Positions 1 through 10,600 of a stretch of DNA of 26,168 nt are shown in pieces. The notes under the pieces are model-generated. The model had not been told where the DNA came from, did no database searches, and worked only from the letters and a program-made list of their open reading frames with translations. Made by a program: the position numbers and the translations under genes. The DNA lies in assembly GCF_001039355.2 (NCBI RefSeq), contig NW_019773803.1:216529-242696 (forward strand), written 5' to 3'. Each line of letters begins with the position of its first letter. The first letter of the stretch is position 1. The stretch comes from Lingula anatina (Eukaryota > Brachiopoda > Lingulata > Lingulida > Lingulidae).

Positions 1-814
1 GTTTATTAAAAAATATTTTACAATACTTTTTTTGATAAAATTTTTCGTTTGTATGAACAATGTGTGAAAAATTTCCACAATTGTTTGCTGGTCCCTGTGT
101 TTATAAAGGTCAACTTTACGTCATATGGTCATGTGACTGGGACCACATTTGCAGCGAGGAAACGAGGAGGGCAATTCAAACATGGTGAGCTTTATAATTC
201 ACAATTATTAATTTAAAGCTGTTCCTTAAGAAGGAATTACAAGTCAACACATACTTGACAGCTGTAAAATTTAATTGTTTTCTGTTGCTGTAGTCGAATG
301 CATTTTGAATTATTCCGATCTTAACAAGAGCTGCGCGTCAGATACCCGCTGCAGTAGGTGCATAAATAGACAAAATAGGGCTCACTCCCAATAAAAGTAT
401 CGGTCTACGTAGATCGATCCAACATCGTGGGGACTCTCGCTGAATGTAATCAGTTTAAAAGCTTAACACGCCCCCTCCTGGCGTTGGGTAGAATACAGAA
501 AAGCTGGAGATTATACGAGTGAGTTGGAAACAAGGAGGCGTGTTCATCTGTTAAAGCCACACAGGGCTAGTGGGATTAAAACGCATTCTAAGTGCATGGA
601 TTGCTTCTTGTTGAACTTATCTGAGGACAATTAAAACATTGAAACATAAAATGACAGATAAGTGGCCTTAATCAATATTGCAAAAAACGTATTCACAGTC
701 CCCTGTCTAACCTCGGAAGTGACCCATCTTGACACAGTTTGAAAAGAGCACGATTAAAGGTGCAAGAGTCTGGCGATAACTGGAAGATGAGTCAGTGGAA
801 ATGAAAGAAAAACC

Positions 815-982
815 CAGGGGCGGATTTAGGCTGTCTTCTGGGTCTTCCGGAAGACGGTCAGATTTTCAAGTTTACATTGACAGGTATCTAATTTTTTCTG
901 TCGGAAGACGGTCAAAAATGGTGGATGAATTAACAAAGATAATTTGGAAGACTGTCAGAAAATATCTCTGGATCCACCCCTG
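815..982. mobile_element. 168-bp MITE-like element with CAGGGG termini
   Basis: The left end reads CAGGGGCGGATTTAG and the right end, in reverse complement, CAGGGGTGGATCCAG: 12 of 15 positions agree. CAGGGG-type ends are common in hAT elements. The flanks share only AAACC (810-814 and 983-987), a 5-bp direct repeat rather than the 8 bp expected for hAT, so the superfamily is uncertain. It lies inside the TTAA element 551-1160. Confidence 0.65.
849..957 (+). repeat. Three spaced copies of GGAAGAC(G/T)GTCA
   Basis: The 12-mer GGAAGACGGTCA occurs at 849-860 and 903-914, and a one-base variant (GGAAGACTGTCA) at 946-957. All lie inside the CAGGGG element, so they are probably subterminal repeats of it, a usual place for transposase binding. 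Confidence 0.6.
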
Positions 983-1350
983 AAACCTTTGCTTATGTGC
1001 AGGTTTTGATCTTTGGCTTTTTCCAAAATTGTTACAGAGTTATAGCGAGTGTCAGGAAAGGAAGATAAAAGGTTGGTTAATCCAGGAAAAATTTCGTTTA
1101 CCCCGGGATAATTAGTTAAATATGAATTTTGGTGCCACATCCTCTTTTGTGTACATTTAAACTGACAAAATTAGTGCATTCAGCTGGAGTCCACAAGAAG
1201 TTGGCTTGATCTACAAAGACTGATAGTGTCATTGGGAATAAGTTCTTTATCTTTAGCCCATGTATTTATGACAGACTAGTGTGCTGTTAGAAAAGTTATA
1301 TTTTATGTGGTTTTTGGATTCATAAAGCAGTTTGTGACTTGTGATGAAAG

Positions 1351-1684
1351 TTAAAGGGATAAAAAGTGTTTGTATGAGATTCATATTTCAAAATTAAAAC
1401 ATTGTAAACAACTCATTGAAAAATAATAAATCCCATTTTGCCACCAAAAATTCTGGAATCTGTGCTTGCCATCAGACCATGTGAACCTTCAAAGATGGCT
1501 ATACTTCCATGATAATTTCTTAAGAGATTATTACAAAAAAAAAACTTTTTTGAGAGAAAAAAAAATGGACTTACTTTGAATATCAGAATGGATACATTAA
1601 CCATTGGTAAGTATGGGGAAAATTGGACGTTAACACTAGGAAAATCCCTTTTTTGCCCTAAATGAACAATTGTTATCCTGTTAA
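1351..1684 (+). mobile_element. TTAA-bounded MITE, family 1 copy A (intact short form)
   Basis: The element runs from TTAAAGGGATAA at 1351 to TTATCCTGTTAA ending at 1684, so the ends are inverted repeats beside TTAA. It matches both ends of the 8157-11091 element: left parts share the 'GTATGAGAT(T/C)CATATTT' stretch, right parts share 'CATTAACCATTGGTAAGTAT' and 'GAACAATTGTTATCC'. At 334 bp with no open frame it is non-autonomous. It also serves as the empty-site form of the nested copy in the intron. Confidence 0.75.
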
Positions 1685-4209
1685 GTGTGCTCTAGCCTAA
1701 GGTCTGTAGTAAGTGCAAAATATAAAAAAAACATCAATAAATAGATTTATTCAAACTACCTACCTGATAACTTAAGATTAACTGCCCAATCTTATTCCAG
1801 TGGGCAACTTTGATTATAAGGTTCAGTGTGGTTTGATCTATACCTTGCTTCTCATCGGAGAGTCATCACTCATATTCTTATTGCATTCTTTTAGGATTCA
1901 TGCATACTTCACCTGCTGCCTTGGAGATGTTGTAGAATTCTGAGATGACCATGCATTTAGAATAGGAACTGAAATATCAGGGATATTCAGCCATGGACAA
2001 GTTATAACAGACAGAATGAACAACTTAAACAATTTGATGTTTTAATTGAATTAGTTGATACAATGATTGCAGTGTGATTGGTCCTTGAAATCTATGTACA
2101 AGTTATATGTTAAAGACTGGTCTATCTTGTTTAGTGATGAAGCATTAAAGATAATAAAACTTATCTTTTTTATTATGTGATAAAATGATAGAACAGTGTA
2201 TTTTGCATTGAACTTTATACTGAAGTTTTTTCATTGATGTCCAAAGTAATTGATGCATTGAATTGTATCATGAGTCGCTAACACTGTTGATTCTTTTGTC
2301 GTAGAAATCTCCCCTCATTTACAGATTATGAAGCATTAATGTATTTATTGTACCAACCTTGTTGTTCTTTGGTTTGGCAATAAATTGAACTTTTGACATA
2401 ATATACCAGTATTATTTTGTGCAAGAAGTGCAGACGGACAAAAATTAATAGTTCACATTTTGTGTATATAAATTATTAATTTGTTGGTACAAAATTCTTC
2501 CACATGTTCTCCTACCACAATGTAATTTGATTATAAAAACTGAATTAGTATTAAAATGTTATAACTTATATTTTTTAAAAACAGTTAAAGGATTGGTAAA
2601 TACTAAGAATTTGTGCCTCATTCACAAAGAATTATACATAATAATACCTATGATACTTTCAAAAATAAGAAAGATAAAGTTCAACTATGTAAACTAAGTT
2701 TAGCAGGCACATTTAGCAGACGAGAAAAAGAAAAATTGAAAATGGAAGTTTAAAAATGGCATGTACAATTCGCTCAAAGGAAAATTGAGACTATGGTAAG
2801 TCCACTACCTCCATGCAAGTGGATTTACTTATTGTAATTAAAACGACTTAAAAATGTCAACCTGTGTAACTGGAGGGAAGAGTATGAAGCCACGTTCACA
2901 ACCAAAGTTGACAACAGGTGGCAACTTTTAGGAAAGTCATTTGTTTGGGAAAAATATTTTATAAATTTTATTATGATTTATTGATTAAATCACAGAAAAT
3001 CTCAAGCAGTTTTGATATTGAGTCATTGATTTTTTTTGCTTGGGTCTAATAGTGTCCCAACTCCTATTGTTACACCAGTAGATCACCATGGAGGTCTCAC
3101 AGGACTTGCTGAGGGGTAGATCTATAAGATAAACACTGTCCCATGGCTTACTATAAAACAAACATCTTGCTACAGTCTAACATTTTATCAAGACTTTTGC
3201 TTATTCTAGATAATATGTTTGGTATTCCTTGATTATGTTGATGGTACAATTTTTACCAAGTCAAATACTTTCAACTTGGGGACAGTTAATACTTGGGAAA
3301 ACAATCTTATCAAATTTAAAACCCTGCAAATATATAATGATTTGAGGCATAGGGTATTATGACTTGTAGGATCAATCCTTCAATTGAAGTGCTCTCAATC
3401 ATGAAATATAACGTCAATATTTACCCATTTAAAATTTACTGTGCCTTTCTTCTCGGCTGAATTGCATTGTCCCTTGGCACTTAACAAATTGTTAGTACAT
3501 CGACTGGTTAATAGCTCTAAGGTGAATGGAAATGTAAATTTTCATTTTTGTAAGGACCCACAGTTATCTAAAAGTTTGTATTGGTCACGGATAATTAACA
3601 TTCTATAATTGGTTAACTTGAAAATCCATGTTCTGACTCAATCATATTCCATAATAAGCCCTTGATTTGTATTATCACTAAGGATATCTAGGTCATTATC
3701 CCCAAACATAGAGAGAAACATAGGAGTGTATATTAGCTTATGATGGGGGAAGGTACATGTACATAGAGGCAGAGAGCTAATTGCTGTCACACATCTGCTA
3801 CTTGACAACGCCATACACAAAGTTCACCCTTGAAAGTTACAGGGAATATTTTATGCAGTTTCCTTCCGAACCTTGGAAATTTGAGACATGGAAGACTTCT
3901 GTGAATGATACGTCAAATTTCTGGATAATGAAGTAAGGAAGTAGCACAGGACAGGAGTATTGATTTGTGTTGGTTACTTTTATTTGAATTTGCGTGTTTC
4001 AATTACTGTACAGTGCTGGGCAGTCAACTACTGTAAATTACTGCTCGCCTTCCAACTGTTTGTGTTTTTGACTTGGCTTAATAGTGTCCAGGAAAAAATG
4101 TAAATTGCAATGATTTTATTCATGTTAGAATGCTGAGAAAGTGAATTCTTTAGACAAAAAAATCAGCATGGAGATGGTAACAACTGAGAACTATTTTGAT
4201 CTTACACAG

Positions 4210-4271
4210 TTCGTGTCCTTGAGTTGCTGTATGATTGAGAAAATCCGAGAGTAATTGCAGAATACTCTAAG
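4210..4271 (+). other. Candidate 5' untranslated exon of the NACHT-WD gene
   Basis: The segment is bounded by an acceptor-like CTTACACAG and a strong donor CTAAG|GTAAGT. If joined to the exon starting at 4674, it has an in-frame TAA shortly before the ATG at 4675, which would fix that ATG as the start. It has no coding value itself. Support is only splice-site shape and position. Confidence 0.35.
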
Positions 4272-4674
4272 GTAAGTTTTATGTTAAGCACGTGTCAATA
4301 TATTTGTTTCAAATTATTTTTTTTTTAGATTTTTAACTTTGATAATTAAAACATTGAAATGAGGATCAAGTTTTAAAAAAATGGCTGAATAGGTTTAGAA
4401 CAAAGTGATAGCTCTTATTGTCAGCTTTACACAATTTGCCACTTAGTATTTACCATTTTAGTAAGATCTAAATTTATCTTATTTTGAATCTGATTCAAAG
4501 AACAGAAAGTGTATTTTGTGACCAGCCAAATATTTAGAAAATCTGCCAAAGCCATGTGTTATTAGAGCTCAAAGAGTGCTTTGAAGTCCTAAGTCCTTTC
4601 AGGTTTATTACACACTACAATAACTGAGAGTCATGAATACATAAATTTAAAAAATGAAAATTAAAATATTTAGG

Positions 4675-7612
4675 ATGCAGCATCCTGCAGAAGATAACCA
4701 ACCTAAAATGGAGCCCCATATGCCTGTGATGTCTGAGAGTGTAAAAGATGCCAGTGCAGCAGGGATTTTAAAGGCTATTAGAGGTTCCAGTGATAACCAT
4801 GATCAAATGACTAGAATCGAGAAGGTGAGCTGGCCATTTTCTTTAAATAGGCTTAATTTTATAATTGAAACCATTTACAGATTTTAAAATGAATTTTCTC
4901 TTTGCATCAAATATTACAATGAACCACACTTTAGTTACATGTAACATTACTTTCACTGTTATGCTCATTTTTAGGTTAATGGGAAGAATGGCAAAGTACA
5001 GTTAAAGCATTTACCAATACATGAACGGCACAGGGTTCTTTCAGCATTCAAGGTGAGAGGCCTACAGGGCATTATTGGATATTACGTCTATCTGTATTTA
5101 TGCTCCTTATAATCACAAACTTTTCATTATGTATATTTTTTAATATAAATTTTAAAAAAATATTTTCATCTTTTAAGTTGCTTTTATTGTTATTGTTTGA
5201 TTATTATCTTTATTTGCTTTATTTTAATATTTATTTTTATGGTTAATTTGAATCTTTGATGTTATTAACAGAGGATGATAAGTGAGGATGTGGAAAGGAG
5301 GATCACTGGGGCTGCAGCTAGAGAGGAAGAATTGAGAAAAATATCGCAGAAAAAACAAGAAAAAATGGAAGAGGAAAGAGAGAGATTTGAAACACAACAG
5401 GTAAATATTATTATTATTATCTTGACTAAATGCTGGGTTGGAAAACTGAAGATACGATATTTATAAAAGGGGATTTTGGTTATGAATTCAACCTAATATC
5501 TGCATACATGTGGAAATTATAAGTAATTATCAAAAGATGCTAATTAAAAATGTTATTGAATTATGCCACTCATTTGATTTACTGACATTGTAAAATCATT
5601 AATTTACATTTATGTCAACATGTTCATTTTTAATCCTATATTTCAGAAAGTTTTAAGAAAATTCAAACCTATCCTTGATCAGTATGATGAGTTTGGGATG
5701 AAAATACAGTCTTCGGTACACAAGCAGTCTCACAGACGGGCACGATCTGAGACCAACAGCCCATCAGACAGTCTCCTGCCAAAAGATAATTATTATTTGT
5801 CACCGCTCACAAGACTACAACCCAATGATCGCAGGAAGTCAATTTCTCATGAATCCTTGCATGTTGACATAATTTACAGACTACAAGGAGATAAAATATC
5901 AGCTTCCCTGCCATCTTTGGGCAATAGTTTTGAGTCTCAGAGTATTTCCTCATTAGACAGTATTCAGTCACTACCAAGTGGCAGTGTAAGTGGGGATAAA
6001 AATGGAAATGTCATTTTCAATAAGGAAAAAGCACCTTTACCAGATATTGTTCCTAAGAGAGATTCTGGAATTGAACTTCATGCAGAAAATGACTATTCTG
6101 CTGATGGTAGAGACCCCACTGGACAACTAAAGCAATTATCTGCTTCTAAAAAAAGAAAAGCATTTGTTACCCAGCAGATGAAGTCAGGTGCTACAAGTTG
6201 CTCTTTTCAAAGTTTCAACAGTTCTAATGAAACCACTGTCACTGATTTCCAACTAAAGGACACTAATGTGAACAGCAGGTTGAAATTTCCTGCTGAAATG
6301 TCACGGACGGAAATAAGGGAGGAGATGTTGAAAGGAAAACTGCACACCCCTTACTGCACAGAAGAAAACATTTTAAGGATTTATATCAGCAGCACGTCAA
6401 CAGGTATCTCACAGTGCAAAATATTTTCAATGCATTCTGTCCATAACAACACGTCTGGGCAATTGTTAGTAGTGAGCTGAACAAATAGTAAATTGCACAA
6501 AGCATATATACGGGTCTACATTGTTTGCTAACTAACTGGCTTAAACAAACATCAGTTTGCCTAAAGAAGTGCTTGGAATAATGTAGTTTTAATGTTATTA
6601 TGTCAGAAAATTGCTTCAGATTATAATAAGGTTAAAAGGTTACAATTAAAAGTTAAGCATTAAGCGTTCAGCATTATCTGACAAATGGACAACCCTAGAG
6701 AGGAACATTATTTAGAAAGAGAGAAGGATTTTAATTCTGTTGAAAGTTGTAAATTTTTTATGTATAAAAAATGATGTCAGTACATGTATCAGCCTAAGTA
6801 CTATAATTTGTTAAAATTCTGACATTTTTAGACACAATTGGTGAAGGAAAACTCCTTACAAACTCGGTCTACCCTCATCTACAAAATTTGGCACAGAAAA
6901 AAGGCTATGAGCTTCAGTTGCTGGATCTCCACTGGGGAATTAATGGGCTGTTTCTTGATGATCACAGTTATGCAGAAACTTGTAGGAGGGCTTTGGAGTG
7001 TTGCCTTGAGAAACCTGGACTCAATTTTATTGTATGTTTTATCTAATTATTATTTTCCCATTTGTTTAATTAAGACTTTTATCTGATTTAATTAAGACTT
7101 TTATCTGATTGATCTAAAAAGTTGTTTTGGATTGAGTTTTTTAAAAAATTACTTATTTCTTGTGTGATTAATAAATCAAAATGAAGTTTAACTTAGATAC
7201 TATTTTATATTATGGCAGTTTTGAGATATATTTTTTTATTTAAATTTTTAATATTTCAAAAATTTTATCGTTGCAGTCTTTTCTATCAGAGAAGTATGGC
7301 CATCCCAACCTGCCCACTGTATTTAGTAAGGAGGAATTTGAAGCCATTCTCAGTGCAGTTGAAAAAGAGCGTGATGCAGAAATTGCAAATTTTGTTACTG
7401 AGCAAACAAGGCACTTGTCCATTGCTAATCCCAAAGAGATGATTATGCAGTTGACCAATCAGAAAAACAGGGAAAGCAGTCAAGATATAGTGGTTAAAAT
7501 GAAGAAAAGTGCATCTAATCCAAGTGTTCCCTCATATGCGCCCTCACCCAGACGTAGTTTGCAGAATCCATTTTCATCTGGAATGGGAGGGTTAGCAGCC
7601 ATTGCTAAAGTG
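4675..7612 (+). CDS. N-terminal block of the NWD-like gene: coiled coil, Ser-rich linker, DUF4062-like domain
   Basis: Six exons encode residues 1-550. Residues 51-125 are charged and helical (the stretch KKQEKMEEERERFETQQ), a likely coiled coil. Residues 120-360 form a low-complexity Ser/Asn-rich linker with basic phospho-site-like motifs (RRARSE, RRKSIS) and a short KKRK cluster near 287. From about 363 the motif IYISST, then LLDLHWGI and, across an intron, FLSEKYGHPNLP form the pattern of the DUF4062/TIR-like domain at the N terminus of NWD and TEP1 relatives. The consensus in these families has a phenylalanine after ISST; here it is serine. No transmembrane segment or signal peptide is visible. 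Confidence 0.82.
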
Positions 7613-10600
7613 GTAAGTTTTTTCTAGAGAATTTTATATTTAACTTTTTTTAAAAAACTTTTTATACATGTTTTGCTTCTTTCTTTAATGCATTCTTCAC
7701 TTCATTTCAACTATGAATTTAAAGTGAAAGGAGACACTATGAGATTGGGTAGTTACAGTTACATTTATGTATTTTATAAGTCAGCACAAAGAAAGCAAAA
7801 GCTGCACTTGTTTTTGTGCTGTTTTCATTATATTCTTGATGTTAAGGAAAATAGTTAATAGAATAACTCTAATTTCTCAAAGAATTAAGATGGTAATTTA
7901 CAAGCTTTTTATTGTTAATAACAAGACCATGGTTTTCAAGGTAAACTGTTTGAGCTTGATGTAATAGTTTTAAAAGCCTGTTTAGAGATATAAATAGATA
8001 TCTGTATCTAAAAAATGTTGTTCGACTTGCTAATGGAATCTGTGTCTTCTCTCTCTCTCTCTCTACACTTTGGTTTTCAACATCATTGTTGTGGATAGAA
8101 ATTTATATGGTATGAAGATATGTTGCAGTCACATTTCACATTAAAAGTAAACTTTCTTAAAGGGATAACTATGTTCTCTTTGTATGAGATCCATATTTCC
8201 CAATAAATACATTCCAAACAACTCATAGTTGTATAATAAAATTAAAAGGACACAAAAGAGGATTTTCGCGCCAAAATTGATTTATCCCGATTTATCCCGA
8301 GGTTAACAGTACTTTTCTGCGATTTACCAACTTTTAATCTATCATTCCCGGCACTCGCCATCGCTCTGTAACATTTTTGGAAAATACAATAAAAAGAAAA
8401 CCTCCGCTTAAGCGGAGGTTTACCAACAACCACCTCCATTTTCNTTTATTTATTTATTTATTTATTTATTGTATTATTCTATTATTTTATTCTTTATATT
8501 GCTCCAAAAATAAAATGATTTCCGATTTTTATAATTGGCTAAATAAACTCTTATCTTATCTGACAATATTAATAAATTTACAAATGAGTTACGTGTTGTA
8601 CAAAGAACACCCTCTATCCCAACTAGTACAGTACTCGAGTTACATTGTATATCTCATGGGATTCCCCTGCGGGAATATGGTGTGAGGTTCGTCTGCAAGT
8701 ACTGGTAGATGACCACATTGAGCAGAAAACGCCGGTATTCCTCCTGGTTTACAGAACTATATACCTCAGGGGCAAAGTGCACTACCACGCTTCATGTAAC
8801 TAGTAATACGCAGTGCGAGTGGTTTGGGGACTGCGATTGCCTCAGTTTTCGGCCTTACAAGCTCACGGTACCCTTACCGCTGGTAAGACCTCATAGCAGT
8901 ATGTACAAAAATCTTGAGACACTTAAGTACCTGAAAGTATCCACGTTCTGACGATCTCTGTGGGTCCTCCGTTGTACCTTGTAGTATTTAAATCCAATTA
9001 AAAGTGTTTTGGTGTACCTTCAGGCACGATGTTCATAAAGTTTCGGTCATTTTATTTCAGCTTCCTCCTGCACAGATACAACAGCACGCCATATTGTGGT
9101 ACACTTGCGGAAAGGACGACCACCTTTTCAAGGTCGACCTCGAAATGGAGTTGACCTGTTTCATGTTTCCAATGTAAACTTTTAGCGCTCTCGGGTGACG
9201 AGTTGTGAAAAATGGTGTTTGATCCATGTAGGCGACCTAGCTCCAGTTATAATGTTTTACAAGCATTTGGCCATCCATTTGCGCTTCTGTCGAATTTGGA
9301 ATACCTTTGCCTTAAAACCTACATGAATAAATATTTGAGAAATTTTATAATTATAGTATTTTATAGCAATAAAAACATATATAAAAATAACGCATTGTCT
9401 TATTTTTTATTATAAATAGCATTATATATTTTCGCCCTTAATCAAAATATGTACATGAATTACATTAAAAGGAAAAAAACTTTTTACTTATTTTTATCAA
9501 TTTCTTTATTTTTATTTCATTTGAGGAAGAGGTTAAGGTGTACAGAGGCCTTGAAGTCGTTTGTGTGATGCAAAAATGAAATATATAAATGACTGGTAAC
9601 TTTTTGGTGTTCCCAGAGTGAATGACGCCATTTGTTTTGCGGTTCAGTTTTCATTTCCAGTCTTGTATTTTTGACTTGAGCTGCAATTTATTTATTTATT
9701 ATTATTATTTTTTGGTCCTCTCCCAGTAGTGTTCGGAACACCAGAGCTCGAGCATGTCATCCATAAAATAATAAATAAATAAAATAAAGCAATAAAATTT
9801 AAAAAAAAAGACATTGATAAAAAAAATAAGTAGAAAAAATTAATTTAATTCATATATGTATTTTGATTAAGGGCGAAAATATAATACTACTAATAATAAA
9901 AAATAAAACAATACATGATTTTTATATATGTTTTTATTGCTATAAAATACTATAATTATAAAATTTCTCAAACATTTATTCATGTAGGTTTTAAGGCAAA
10001 GGTATTCCAAATTCGACAGAAGCGCAAATGGATGGCCAAATGCTTGTAAAACATTATAACTGGAGCCAGGTCGCCTACATGGATCAAACACCATTTTTCA
10101 CAACTCGTCACCCGAGGGCGCTAAAAGTTTACATTGGAAACATGAAACAGGTCAACTCCATTTCGAGGTCGACCTTGAAAAGGTGGTCGTCCTTTCCGCA
10201 AGTGTTCCACAATATGGCGTGCTGTTGTATCTGTGCAGGAGGAAGCTGGAATAAAATGACCAAAACTTTATGAACATCGTGCCTGAAGGTACACCAAAAC
10301 ACTTTTAATTGGATTTAAATACTACAAGGTACAACGGAGGACCCACAGAGATCGTCAGAACGTGGATACTTTCAGGTACTTAAGTGTCTCAAGATTTTTG
10401 TACATACTGCTATGAGGCCTTACCAGCGGTAAGGGTACCGTGAGCTTGTAAGGCCGAAAACTGAGGCAAGGACTGCGAGTGCGTTATCCGAGGAAATGTA
10501 GCAGTTATCTACGCTTTTAAACTTCCACTGCTAGATATTTTTATTTCCACTGCCACCTTCCCATTCTAAAGCACATATAGTGACTATAACTCGCTTACCT

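Larger units (their letters stand above)
551..1160 (+). mobile_element. TTAA-bounded non-autonomous DNA transposon, family 2 copy A
   Basis: The segment starts with TTAAAG at 551 and ends with a TTTAA run at 1157-1160. Its left part (about 551-745) and right part (about 983-1160) match, in reverse complement, the two ends of the element at 8242-10910. In that copy the ends read TTAAAGGGACA and TGTCCTTTTAA, giving inverted termini beside a TTAA duplication. TTAA targets with AGGG-type ends are typical of piggyBac-like (and Kolobok) derived MITEs; the superfamily is inferred. There is no transposase. The copy carries a second small element at 815-982; without it the copy would be about 440 bp. 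Confidence 0.7.
1..4209. other. Upstream non-coding region with transposon remnants
   Basis: I see no credible coding exon here: every open frame is short and lacks homology I recognise. The only structured parts are the two TTAA-ended elements (551-1160 and 1351-1684). The promoter and first exon of the plus-strand NACHT-WD gene probably lie here or further left, but no TATA box or initiator could be fixed by eye. Bases 1690-4209 look like plain AT-rich intergenic or first-intron DNA. Confidence 0.55.

Noticed and set aside
182-187. ATG directly followed by a donor-like GTGAGC, a possible first coding exon
   Set aside because: Joined to the exon at 4674 it gives only eight codons before a stop, and joined to 4210 it also stops early. 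At most it could be a 5' UTR exon with a tiny upstream frame.
8242-8439. Minus-strand 65-residue frame with a basic start
   Set aside because: It coincides with the end of the TTAA element and its palindrome, and the other copy does not keep the frame.
9212-10273. Open frames in the foldback arms (including 9867-10094 minus and 10028-10273 plus) as genes
   Set aside because: The plus frame in one arm mirrors the minus frame in the other because the arms are inverted copies. No family is recognisable.
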